This document shows positions 17,452-25,474 of a stretch of DNA of 64,000 nt, in pieces. Under the pieces are notes generated by a model. The model worked only from the letters and a program-made list of their open reading frames with translations. It ran no database searches and was not told the origin of the DNA. A program made the translations under genes and the position numbers. This DNA comes from Taibaiella sp041660405. Lineage in GTDB: Bacteria; Bacteroidota; Bacteroidia; Chitinophagales; Chitinophagaceae. Position 1 is the first letter of the stretch. The number at the start of each line of letters is the position of its first letter. The DNA lies in the NCBI GenBank assembly GCA_041660405.1, contig JBAZWL010000023.1, forward strand, positions 1-64,000, written 5' to 3'.

Positions 17452-18203
17452 GCCAGTATTTGATTAGGTAAATTATTATTGGTTTTGGGAGAAGCCCATA
17501 ACCTTGCTCCTCCTTTAATGCCGTCTTTGTTACTGACTATCTTCATATTCTCATCGAGTGGAATAGCAAGACAAGCAGCATTACCTCCACCGATGTATAG
17601 TGTATCGTAATTAATAACTGTTTTTAATACAGCCAATACTTTCTTCATTCTTTCGTTCCATTTTTCAGGTCCGATTTTTTTCAGGATAGCCTCCCCAATA
17701 TATTGGTCATAATCTTTCTTACCGGTAATAGGATGATGGGATAATTCCAGGTGAGGCAAAAGTTGCCCGTTTAGCAGCAGTGCCGTACCCATACCGGTAC
17801 CTAACGTGATCAGCATTTCGAGACCCTTTCCTTTCACTATTCCCAACCCCAACATATCGGCATCATTAATTACCCGGACGGGCTTGTTTAATTTTTTTTG
17901 CAGCATTTTCTGAAAATTTATCCCTGTCCAAAAGTCTGTCTCTAAGTTAGGTGCTGTCCATATTATACCGTCTCTCACATATCCCGGAAAGCCGGCCGAA
18001 ACACATCCGAAAGCTTCAAATTGTGACGTTAGCTCTTGAATGGTTTTAATTATATTAGCCGGAGACGCGGGTTCTGGAGTTTTTAGCCTGGTATAATCCT
18101 GAAGAAGTTTCCCTTTATTGTTTAGTATGGTTGCCTTGATATGGGAGCCACCAATGTCTATAGAAAGGATGCGTAAAGAAGGTTCGGAATGTTTTGTAAG
18201 CAT
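17448..18203 (-). CDS. ppgK: ROK family kinase, probable polyphosphate glucokinase
   Basis: 251 residues, the compact size typical of polyphosphate glucokinases. DIGGSHIKATI (16-26) is the phosphate-1 loop, INDADMLGLG the ROK catalytic Asp region, LGTGMGTALLLNG the phosphate-2 loop, and YIGGGNA near the C-terminus also fits. It should phosphorylate glucose to glucose 6-phosphate, using polyphosphate and/or ATP; the donor cannot be decided from sequence by eye. First gene of an operon whose next products carry glucose 6-phosphate through the oxidative pentose phosphate route. Confidence 0.8.
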   Translation of the reverse strand: MLTKHSEPSLRILSIDIGGSHIKATILNNKGKLLQDYTRLKTPEPASPANIIKTIQELTSQFEAFGCVSAGFPGYVRDGIIWTAPNLETDFWTGINFQKMLQKKLNKPVRVINDADMLGLGIVKGKGLEMLITLGTGMGTALLLNGQLLPHLELSHHPITGKKDYDQYIGEAILKKIGPEKWNERMKKVLAVLKTVINYDTLYIGGGNAACLAIPLDENMKIVSNKDGIKGGARLWASPKTNNNLPNQILA

Positions 18204-18609
18204 AGTCTTTTATTTTCTGTAATAATGCTATTGAACATACAGATAAGCCTTAAATAAGTTGCATGGAACGAAACGGTAACAATTGATTTAAAATTAGGAA
18301 GAGACTAATACTTCAATAAAGTTAATTCAAGTTTTTGTCCGAAATGCATATAAAAACTTAAAGCGGCAATGTTTTCCTTTTTGTTTCAACAAATAGCTCA
18401 GAAGGTTGTTGATTACAGCTATGGAATTGCAAAAATATGTTGGTTTCCCCTTTCACCTTAGTTGCAACCTGATATGGTGAGAGGGTCAATTTTTCAATAT
18501 TCTCTGATAATGCATCAGGGGTGGAAGTTTGCCTCTTTGATCATATGGATGATAAGGAGCCTGCTGCCTGCCTAAAGATGACTGATCGTATCTATAATGT
18601 GTGGCATGT
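18204..18609. other. Gene-free stretch upstream of the pentose phosphate operon
   Basis: About 400 nt between the glucokinase start and the small reading frame ending at 18610. It must contain the promoter of the minus-strand pentose phosphate operon, but I find no convincing TAnnTTTG box and no strong hairpin. A reading frame on the opposite strand (18521-18760) is judged spurious. Confidence 0.4.
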
Positions 18610-18813
18610 TTATATTCCTGGTATTAAGCCTTGCCAGTCGGGAGGGGCTACAGACTTAGCTTCGTTTCTCAAATCTATTACATTACTGAAATTACTTACA
18701 GACTTGGTTGCAAATGGTGCTGGATGCGTGCCTGGCTTATTCCCGATATGTGATTGTTGACGATAGGCATTCATTAAGGTAGCTCTGAAAATCGCAGTGA
18801 GAATATACTTCAT
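18610..18813 (-). CDS. Possible small protein at the end of the polyketide cluster
   Basis: A 67-residue reading frame that starts with ATG only 5 nt after the phosphopantetheinyl transferase stop, in the same direction, so it could be the last gene of the cluster. The product has a short basic-hydrophobic start (MKYILTAIFRATLMNAY) and a Pro/Asn/Ser-rich remainder without Cys. I recognise no family. It may be a real small protein or a chance frame; the tight spacing is the only positive evidence. Confidence 0.35.
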   Translation of the reverse strand: MKYILTAIFRATLMNAYRQQSHIGNKPGTHPAPFATKSVSNFSNVIDLRNEAKSVAPPDWQGLIPGI

Positions 18814-18818
18814 AAGCG

Positions 18819-19355
18819 TTAATTTTTAGCTATAACAATAGCTTCAAATCTTCCATGATGGCTCTTTGAAGCATTTTTTACAGACCCATTATGGTGATCT
18901 TTGCTATAGGGTATGCCATGTTCATCTTTAAATAGGTTATAGGGTACTTGGTGCTTAGGGGTGGCTTTTGTTTTATCTTGAATATATACAATTGTATTAT
19001 CCAAATTGTTCTGTATTATGGCAACTGTATGTATAAATGCAGAAGAAATATGACTTGAAGTGTTATAAACACTTTGATCAAAATGCACGCGACCTGTAGC
19101 CAAATTATCGGCTATACTGATATCAGAGCAGATGAATTTTTGAGGTGCGTAAAACATCTCTTTAAATTCCCTGTGATAGATTTTATAAGCAGCTTCCTTC
19201 ATACTCCACATCAGCCAAACAATTAGTTCTTTTGCAGCCGATGCAGTAATAAGTTCCTGTTCTTTTTGGGTAAAGATTTTATTGATCCAGCCTTTCCTTT
19301 GCCAGTCGCTTTCTGCTCTGGCCTGTGATAAATCAATAATATCATTGCCGATCAT
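18819..19355 (-). CDS. 4'-phosphopantetheinyl transferase (AcpS-like)
   Basis: 178 residues. MIGNDIIDL at the start carries the metal-binding Asp, FTQKEQELI the second motif, and WLMWSMKEAAYKIYHRE (about 47-63) the WxxKEAxxK signature with the catalytic Glu54 and Lys58. It transfers phosphopantetheine from CoA to the Ser of an acyl carrier protein, here most likely the ACP encoded just upstream. Its ATG overlaps the frame-corrected ACP stop codon (TAATG), evidence that the two genes were coupled before the ACP frameshift arose. Confidence 0.85.
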   Translation of the reverse strand: MIGNDIIDLSQARAESDWQRKGWINKIFTQKEQELITASAAKELIVWLMWSMKEAAYKIYHREFKEMFYAPQKFICSDISIADNLATGRVHFDQSVYNTSSHISSAFIHTVAIIQNNLDNTIVYIQDKTKATPKHQVPYNLFKDEHGIPYSKDHHNGSVKNASKSHHGRFEAIVIAKN

Positions 19356-19605
19356 TATACCGCAAGTTTGCTTTTAATAATATCTATAGATGCTCCAACG
19401 GTCAACATCTTTTCCATGCATCGTTATCAATTTCTATATCAAATGCCTCCTCAACATCAAGTACTATATCTACCAGGTTTGCAGAATTTATCTTAAGGTC
19501 GTTTATGAAATTACTGTCTTCATTCAGATTGGCGAGTGCCTCTGTGTTTTTAGCATAAGGTGTCACTATCTCTTTAAGTTTCGAAATGAGCGCTGCATGT
19601 TCCAT
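19355..19605 (-). CDS. Acyl carrier protein with an apparent 1-nt frameshift
   Basis: Residues 1-66 are a clear ACP: DLKINSANLVDIVLDVEEAFDIEI has the phosphopantetheine-accepting Ser41 in the NSANLVD variant of the DSL motif. As read, the protein stops at 19402 after DAWKRC. Adding one A to the run of four at 19410-19413 (minus strand) restores MLTVGASIDIIKSKLAV, a normal ACP C-terminal helix, ending exactly at 19355 as TAATG with the transferase start. The gene length (251 nt) is one short of 84 codons. Either a homopolymer sequencing error or a true recent mutation. The frame also opens further upstream, but the ATG at 19605 gives the proper start. It supplies the carrier for the cluster's fatty-acid enzymes. 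Confidence 0.85.
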
Positions 19606-19619
19606 GATATATTTTTTAG

Positions 19620-20894
19620 TTAAGCAGAATATTTTTTTAAAATAACACAAGCATTTACATCTCCAAAACCAAAGCTGGCTTTGGCTATCACATTCACCTC
19701 ACTTTGTTTAAACTCTCTGGGAATACAGGTGGCTGGGATAAGCATATCAATTTCCGGATGTATGTCTTCACAGTTGAGATTTGGGAAAAGGAAATTATTT
19801 TTTAATTGCAAAGTAGCAGCTATACACTCTATACTTCCTGCGGCACTTAGGCAATGACCAATATGTGACTTTACAGCTTGTATGTATGGGAAATCTTTAC
19901 CTTGCCTTTGTAGGGCTTCACTCCAATTTTGAATTTCCAGTGCATCTTTGGAGGTCGCTGTAAGGTGGCCGTTAATCACATCAATATCTCCGGGTTTAAT
20001 TCCAGCTTCCTTTATTGCGATCTGAATGCAATGTTGTACTGCTTCGCTATTGGGTGCAGTCATTGTACCGGAGCCTCTCTGGCCACCAGAGTTAACATTC
20101 CCTCCCAGTACTTCCGCATAAATTTTTGCCCCACGCCTTATAGCAGTATCCAGAGATTCAAGTAATAAGGCTCCTGCACCACTGCCGGGTACAAAGCCAC
20201 TTGCAGTTGCACTCATTGGCCGCGAACCTTTTTCTGGTTCCCCATTATGCTTACTGGTTATTACTTTCATGGCATCAAAGCCCGCCCATATATAGGGGCC
20301 ACTATCACTGGCGCTGCCGGAGAGCATTCGTTCAGCCTTGCCTGATTTTATTCTTTCATAACACATCAAAAGGCTTTCTGTGCCCGTTGTGCAGGCCGAA
20401 GCATTGGTGGTAACCTGATTACCTAAACCTAATTTTCCGCCCAGGAAAGCACTTACACCACTGGTCATTGTTTGAGCTACTGCAGTGCTGCCAAGCTTTC
20501 GAACTTGTCCCTCATCTATTCTGTAAATAGATTCTCTAAACTTATCCACTCCGGAACTTCCATTACCAAATATTGTTCCACTATTCCAATCTGGTTTATC
20601 CGTTGGTATCTCCAGGCCTGCATCTTCCCAAGCCTGCATTCCGGCCATTACACCGTAAAGAATACTGCTGCTGTTAAAATTCCTTAACTCAAGCGGATCA
20701 AAGTACTTTGCTATTAAAGCATCTTCCAACAAAGGTTTACCTGCAATGCAACAGGAAAATTTCAGTTGTTCTAAGTCAGGCTGGTAGCGGATTCCGGAAA
20801 CGCCTTTCTGCAAAGCGTGTCCGAAGCCAACTATATCATTGGCATTTGGTGCTACTACACCCATTCCTGTTATGACTACTCTGCGCTCTGTCAT
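19620..20894 (-). CDS. Beta-ketoacyl-ACP synthase (FabF-like)
   Basis: 424 residues from the ATG at 20894. The start RRVVITGMGVVAPNA is typical of KAS II. Catalytic Cys is in NASACTTGTES (about residue 165), the first His in NGHLTATSKDALE (about 311) and the second Lys/His pair in KSHIGHCLSAAGS (about 345), so the triad is complete. It would extend acyl-ACP by condensation with malonyl-ACP. A dedicated copy in this cluster suggests it makes the acyl starter for the type III synthase. The ATG overlaps the stop of the FabZ-like gene (TAATG). The ACP gene follows after 14 nt. Confidence 0.9.
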   Translation of the reverse strand: MTERRVVITGMGVVAPNANDIVGFGHALQKGVSGIRYQPDLEQLKFSCCIAGKPLLEDALIAKYFDPLELRNFNSSSILYGVMAGMQAWEDAGLEIPTDKPDWNSGTIFGNGSSGVDKFRESIYRIDEGQVRKLGSTAVAQTMTSGVSAFLGGKLGLGNQVTTNASACTTGTESLLMCYERIKSGKAERMLSGSASDSGPYIWAGFDAMKVITSKHNGEPEKGSRPMSATASGFVPGSGAGALLLESLDTAIRRGAKIYAEVLGGNVNSGGQRGSGTMTAPNSEAVQHCIQIAIKEAGIKPGDIDVINGHLTATSKDALEIQNWSEALQRQGKDFPYIQAVKSHIGHCLSAAGSIECIAATLQLKNNFLFPNLNCEDIHPEIDMLIPATCIPREFKQSEVNVIAKASFGFGDVNACVILKKYSA

Positions 20895-21334
20895 TATTGT
20901 TTCATTAAGATGCCGGCAATTGTTCCTTCGCATACCAATTCACCGTTGGCGTTTTGCATGTTTACTTTACACTTAAGTTTACCAAAACGAAAGTATATCT
21001 TTTCGCTATACACGGTAACCGTTTCATCAGGATAAACTGGTTTTAAAAATGCTACTTCGGATGATGTCAGTGCAAATGGAAAGGTTTCCTCTTCCTGTAC
21101 ATCACTTGTCAACTGCAACCCTAAACATACAAGCCCGATCTGTGCCATAATTTCCAATAAAATAACTCCTGGTGTTACCGGCTGATATTTAAAATGCCCT
21201 TTGTAAAAATCAAGGCCGGGCCGTAAATGATATGTTCCTTTTACAGAATTATTATCAATATGGATAAGCTTATCTACAAAGAGAAAAGGATAACTGTAAG
21301 GCAGCCGGGATATAATATGTTCGGGTGTATCCAT
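20894..21334 (-). CDS. FabZ-like 3-hydroxyacyl-ACP dehydratase
   Basis: 146 residues, a single hot-dog domain. YPFLFVDKLIHID and FYKGHFKYQPVTPGVILLEIMAQ are the FabZ signature, with catalytic His47 and Glu61. It removes water from 3-hydroxyacyl-ACP. The upstream frame has only TTG codons that overlap the reductase gene; the ATG at 21334, two nt after that gene's stop, is the best start. Works between the KS and the enoyl reductase of the cluster; a ketoreductase is not encoded here and is presumably shared with primary fatty-acid synthesis. Confidence 0.88.
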   Translation of the reverse strand: MDTPEHIISRLPYSYPFLFVDKLIHIDNNSVKGTYHLRPGLDFYKGHFKYQPVTPGVILLEIMAQIGLVCLGLQLTSDVQEEETFPFALTSSEVAFLKPVYPDETVTVYSEKIYFRFGKLKCKVNMQNANGELVCEGTIAGILMKQ

Positions 21335-21336
21335 AG

Positions 21337-22128
21337 TCAACAAATATGTTCTCCTCCGTCTACCGGTATAATACTTCCATTGATCCAGGCTGCTTCATCT
21401 TTACACAAGAGGTATACTACATTGGCCACATCTTCAGGGGTAGTAAGCCTTTGATAAGGATTTCTCTTTTTGGTGAATGCTTCTATTTCTTCGCTTTCAG
21501 GAATTTTCTTCATAGATGCAGTGGCTGTAATGCCCGCTTGTATACAATTAGCACGTATACCGGCAGGCGCCAGTTCAAGTGCTATATTTCTTATCAATGC
21601 TTCAAGAGTTGCTTTGGAAGCAGCTATGGCACTGTAATGTTTTATCGCTCTGTGACTACCCTCGCTTGTGTAGGCCAATACTCTTGCGTCTTGTGCAAAT
21701 AGCCCGGTTTGATGTAAGGCCATGGTCCAGTCATATAAGCTATAAGCCATATGCTCCATCGTAATTCTGATATCTTCAGTAGTCAGTATCTGCGACTCAT
21801 CTTCATGTTGCATAGCTTTAAGGCTACCTTTTGCAATGCTATGTAGCAAGCATCTGAAACGACCTTTGTACTTTTGTAATTGTGTTACAACTTCTATACG
21901 TTTTTCTTCTTGCGATGCATCTATATTAAAGGCGACAAAGGGTACACCCATGTTCCTTATGATTTCAAAATCTTGCTCAACAGCCTTCATTTCTGATCTG
22001 CTATTGCGGTGAACGATGCATATGCCCATGCCGTGAGCTGCAAGTTTTTTTGCTGCTGCAAGCCCCAGGCCACTGCTGCCACCCAGGATCAGGGCCATGT
22101 ATTCTTTATGTGCAAATTCATTTACCAT
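21337..22128 (-). CDS. SDR family enoyl-ACP reductase (FabI/FabL-like)
   Basis: 263 residues with the SDR start LILGGSSGLGLAAAKKLA (cofactor loop GGSSGLG, 16-22). The active-site pair is Tyr165-x6-Lys172 in HYSAIAASKATLEAL; six intervening residues are typical of enoyl-ACP reductases (FabI, FabL), whereas ordinary SDR dehydrogenases have three. LHSIAKGSLK resembles the VHSI segment of FabI. It should reduce the enoyl-ACP made by the dehydratase. Its ATG overlaps the end of the type III synthase gene by 7 nt. FabL versus FabI assignment and cofactor are not settled. Confidence 0.8.
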   Translation of the reverse strand: MVNEFAHKEYMALILGGSSGLGLAAAKKLAAHGMGICIVHRNSRSEMKAVEQDFEIIRNMGVPFVAFNIDASQEEKRIEVVTQLQKYKGRFRCLLHSIAKGSLKAMQHEDESQILTTEDIRITMEHMAYSLYDWTMALHQTGLFAQDARVLAYTSEGSHRAIKHYSAIAASKATLEALIRNIALELAPAGIRANCIQAGITATASMKKIPESEEIEAFTKKRNPYQRLTTPEDVANVVYLLCKDEAAWINGSIIPVDGGEHIC

Positions 22129-23174
22129 TGTAATAAAATTCTTTGTGCCGAGAAACCGGGACCAAAACTGAGCATTAAGCCTGTAGTGCCTTTAGGATAT
22201 TCTTGCTGCAGGAATTGATCCAGGACATACAGTACTGTTGCGCTCGACATATTTCCATATTGCCGCATAACCTCCTTAGTCGTTTCTATATTTTTACCCA
22301 TATCGCCAAACAGGTTTTCAACCGTTTGTATGATTTTTTTACCACCCGGATGAAATATGAGATGGTCAATGTCCTTTATATCCATTCCACTTTTTGCAAG
22401 AAAGGGGTAAATAATATTTTCAAAGTGTTGTCCGATTACTTCCGGTACTTCTATATCTAGCACCATCTTTAATCCTGAATCTGTAAGGCCAAATCCCATC
22501 ATTCTTTCCGCATCATAAAAGTGATACATCTCTTCAGCTATAATTTCAGGGCCTTCATCTTCTTCATGAGAAGACAATAAAACACAGGCAGCTCCATCTC
22601 CGAATATTGCAGCACTTACAATATTCGTCATTGAATAATCGCTTAACTGGAAAGTTGCTGTTGGGGACTCCACTGCCACAACTGCAGCCCTTTTTCCCGG
22701 ATTAGCCTTCAGGAAGTTTTTGGCATATATCATGCCCGATACTCCTGCTGCGCAACCCATTTCTGTTACCGGCAACCGTACTATATCCTGTTTCAGTTTT
22801 AGTTCATTAATCAGGTAAGCATCCAGAGATGGTATCATAATTCCGGTGCAACTTACAGTAATGATAAAATCAAGATCTTCCGGTTTCCAACTGGCTTTAT
22901 TCAAAGCATCTTCAAGGCAGGTTTTACCTAATTTTATCACTTCACTCTTGTAAATGTTATTTCTTTTTTCAAACGAAGTTTCGGTAAATACATCCAATGG
23001 GGACATGATAGAATATCGCTTGTCTACTCCCGAATTTTCAAATATTTTCTTCACCTTACGAATAAATCTATCATCTTGCCCCGCGAGCCATATACCCAAA
23101 AGCGGTATGATCTCTGCTGTGGTTTTCGAATATTCAGGTAACGCTTTTGCTACAGTCTTAATGCTTACTTTCAT
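22122..23174 (-). CDS. Type III polyketide synthase (chalcone/stilbene synthase family)
   Basis: 350 residues, normal size. The catalytic triad is visible: Cys141 in TEMGCAAGVSG, His275 in LIFHPGGKK and Asn308 in QYGNMSSATVLYVLD; the C-terminal GFGPG-like loop is FGPGFSAQ. The enzyme condenses malonyl-CoA with an acyl starter directly, giving alkylresorcinols or alkylpyrones in bacteria. Neighbouring KS, dehydratase, enoyl reductase and ACP genes suggest an acyl-ACP-derived long-chain starter. It overlaps the methyltransferase gene by 4 nt upstream and the reductase gene by 7 nt downstream. Confidence 0.93.
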   Translation of the reverse strand: MKVSIKTVAKALPEYSKTTAEIIPLLGIWLAGQDDRFIRKVKKIFENSGVDKRYSIMSPLDVFTETSFEKRNNIYKSEVIKLGKTCLEDALNKASWKPEDLDFIITVSCTGIMIPSLDAYLINELKLKQDIVRLPVTEMGCAAGVSGMIYAKNFLKANPGKRAAVVAVESPTATFQLSDYSMTNIVSAAIFGDGAACVLLSSHEEDEGPEIIAEEMYHFYDAERMMGFGLTDSGLKMVLDIEVPEVIGQHFENIIYPFLAKSGMDIKDIDHLIFHPGGKKIIQTVENLFGDMGKNIETTKEVMRQYGNMSSATVLYVLDQFLQQEYPKGTTGLMLSFGPGFSAQRILLQW

Positions 23175-23884
23175 AAATCAGATATGATCCATTGATAACG
23201 GAATGCCCATTTCCATCGGATAGAGTAACTTTTAAAATTCAGTTTGGAAGCCAATGCTTTAAGTTCCTTTCTTTTGAAGCCTCTTAATATGCTTAATTTT
23301 CCATCGGTATCATTCATGTTGGTAAGTCTGAATACCTTACTTATTATTGAAAAGAGTAAATAAGATATCCTACTTCTCTCCAAGTCATTAATCACAATTG
23401 CCAACCGTGCATACCGTGCTGATTTTTTCAATAGCGTTAAAATCTGTTCGTCTGTAAAATGATGCAGGGTCAAAGTGAACAATATAATATCGCATTCTTC
23501 GGGAACAAAACCCGGATCCAGCAAGTCTGTACAGGTATAGTTTATCTCCGGATAATCCACTGATAATTTCTTTGCACTTTGCACAGTAAAAGCATTAGCA
23601 TCTATTCCGGTCAACAGAAAATTGTAATCCTTTTTCGCAGCTAATTTTGATAATGCCCTTAACATATCACCATTGCCACAACCCAAATCAAGGATCTTAA
23701 TCCTTTTATCCTTTCCCTTTGCAGATACTATTTCATCCACAGCATTAACAGTAAGTTTGTTGCCACCAAGCAATTGATTTATTCTTGCTATACCTGTCAA
23801 TGCCTTTTCCAATTCGGGGCCATGAAGATTGAAGTCATCCATGATCTCTGCTTCTTCACTTCTATACCGGGTGTCTACGAACAT
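23171..23884 (-). CDS. Class I SAM-dependent methyltransferase
   Basis: 237 residues. ILDLGCGNGDM (64-74) is the SAM-binding motif I; LTGIDANAFTVQSAKK and the DIILFTLTLHHF segment are motifs II and post-II of UbiE/Methyltransf_25-like enzymes. Sandwiched between the type III synthase and the flavoprotein with overlaps on both sides (4 and 23 nt). By analogy with SrsB in Streptomyces griseus, it may methylate the phenolic lipid made by the synthase; this is inference. Confidence 0.88.
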   Translation of the reverse strand: MFVDTRYRSEEAEIMDDFNLHGPELEKALTGIARINQLLGGNKLTVNAVDEIVSAKGKDKRIKILDLGCGNGDMLRALSKLAAKKDYNFLLTGIDANAFTVQSAKKLSVDYPEINYTCTDLLDPGFVPEECDIILFTLTLHHFTDEQILTLLKKSARYARLAIVINDLERSRISYLLFSIISKVFRLTNMNDTDGKLSILRGFKRKELKALASKLNFKSYSIRWKWAFRYQWIISDL

Positions 23885-25010
23885 TATTCGTTATTTTAAT
23901 CGGTTTGCCATGAGTCTTTTTGATCAGTAATGGTAACAGCCTCGGGAACAAAGTCATTGCCCCGGTAAGCAGTGATGATAGTTTTTCTTTTTGTAATAAT
24001 GCAGCTATATATCTACCGGTACTTAATCTTTGCCTGAATATATAGTTCCATTCCTTGCTGTATAATTGTTCCAGTGTTTCGCTGTTGATCTCCTTATTAA
24101 AATAGCGGACTACCAGTTCACTCGCTATCTTGGCACTGTGTATTGCCATGGCCATACCGTTGCCACATAAGGGATGTATTAATCCTGCGGTATCGCCCAC
24201 CATAAGTATATGATCTTCTACAGCAGCTTTATGTCCAAACGAAATCTGGCTTATAGTTAGCGGTTTATCAAATAAGCAAGTTGTTCCTTCAAATATACTT
24301 TTCAAAGCCGGATTCCTGTATAAGACCTGTTCCTTGTGTTCTTCTATATGTTTATATTTTTTGAAAGATTGATATTGCACCAGGTAACAAATATTGATCA
24401 CATCGTTTTCAACTTTGGATACACCGCAATAGCCACCTTCAAAAGTATGCAGACCAACTACACGGCCGTTATACTGACCTTTATAATGAGCCTTGACTGC
24501 AAGCCATGGCGACTTCTTTTGTATAAATGGTCTTTGCAGTTTTACATCAAGTGTGGAGCGTTTGCCGAAAGCACCTAATACCACCTTGGCTGCAAATGAT
24601 CCTTCTGAATGCGTGAAGACTTCAAAATTCCCAATTGAACCTTTTATGTCCGTAACCTGGTCAGTTATTATCTTACAACCTTTCAATAATGCATTCTTGT
24701 ATAAAAAATCATCAAAACAAAAACGGCTTAACCCAAAACCACCCAATGGCAGCGATGTGCTTAAGCTTTTGCCTTTAGCTGTGGTAAATAATAGTTCATC
24801 TATCTGAACAGGTGATAATGGTTCCGGGTCAGCATCAATCGATTTTAGGTAGGGTAGTACTTCATTGGAAATATATTCTCCGCAAACTTTATGATGTGGA
24901 TAGACTTCTTTCTCAATCAACACAACGGATAATCCCTCCATAGCCAGATGAATAGCACAGGTAAGTCCCGCCAACCCCCCACCTGCAATAAGTATATCGG
25001 TTTGCTGCAT
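23862..25010 (-). CDS. FAD-dependent oxidoreductase (PHBH/geranylgeranyl-reductase type)
   Basis: 382 residues from the ATG at 25010. ILIAGGGLAGLTCAIHLA (about 6-23) is the FAD Rossmann motif, VCGEYIS the geranylgeranyl-reductase-like Cys-Gly motif, and LMVGDTAGLIHPLCGNGMAMAI the second FAD motif of aromatic hydroxylase-type flavoproteins. First gene of the cluster, so the promoter should lie in 25011-25126. A hydroxylase converting the alkylphenol to a quinol or quinone would parallel SrsC of Streptomyces, but a reductase is also possible. Confidence 0.85.
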   Translation of the reverse strand: MQQTDILIAGGGLAGLTCAIHLAMEGLSVVLIEKEVYPHHKVCGEYISNEVLPYLKSIDADPEPLSPVQIDELLFTTAKGKSLSTSLPLGGFGLSRFCFDDFLYKNALLKGCKIITDQVTDIKGSIGNFEVFTHSEGSFAAKVVLGAFGKRSTLDVKLQRPFIQKKSPWLAVKAHYKGQYNGRVVGLHTFEGGYCGVSKVENDVINICYLVQYQSFKKYKHIEEHKEQVLYRNPALKSIFEGTTCLFDKPLTISQISFGHKAAVEDHILMVGDTAGLIHPLCGNGMAMAIHSAKIASELVVRYFNKEINSETLEQLYSKEWNYIFRQRLSTGRYIAALLQKEKLSSLLTGAMTLFPRLLPLLIKKTHGKPIKITNNVRRHPV

Positions 25011-25126
25011 CAAGGTATTCAAGTTATAACTACCTTATTACAAAAACGAGGATAAATGGTTGAGTATAAACCTAAACTGTATGAAAAGGGAATGGGGGTG
25101 TTTAAAACATAAAAGAACAATATCTG

Positions 25127-25369
25127 TTATTGGATGTTAAGCTTTGTAGTGTCCGTTTCTCCGGGAGGAGATACTCTTAGGCTGGCACTATCCCTTTTTT
25201 TGGGTGTTGTGGCTGTATCTTTAACAGGAGGAGCTTGCATATGCTCCTTGTCTATCCTGGGGCCATGGGCACTATCGGTATCTTCATAGTCGCTTGCCTT
25301 GTCGGATGCATTGCAGGCTGTAAGGAACAGAAGCAGGGTATAAGAAAATATCTTATAAGGTGGCGGCAT
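25127..25369 (-). CDS. Small lipoprotein
   Basis: 80 residues from the ATG at 25369. A hydrophobic signal is followed by a lipobox (FLTAC), then a short, charged, Thr/Pro/Asp-rich, probably disordered tail ending TDTTKLNIQ. I recognise no domain. An ATG 12 codons earlier (25405) is possible but does not improve the signal. Sits upstream of the polyketide cluster in the same direction, 116 nt away; no functional link can be claimed. Confidence 0.6.
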   Translation of the reverse strand: MPPPYKIFSYTLLLFLTACNASDKASDYEDTDSAHGPRIDKEHMQAPPVKDTATTPKKRDSASLRVSPPGETDTTKLNIQ

Positions 25370-25474
25370 AATTGTCTTGGGTATTGGAATATTATTGCTA
25401 TACATATATGGAGCAACAAGAACAATTTTTCCTCCTTACAGATGAGTAGATTCTGTTAAAATAAAAGAAAGATA

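Noticed and set aside
18521..18760. 79-codon plus-strand frame
   Set aside because: Starts without support and is antisense to the better-placed small frame at 18610-18813; Cys-rich shadow composition.
18819..25010. Flexirubin/aryl polyene cluster
   Set aside because: There is no ammonia lyase, no paired KS/chain-length factor and no outer-membrane lipid acyltransferase set; the type III synthase with methyltransferase and flavoprotein points elsewhere.
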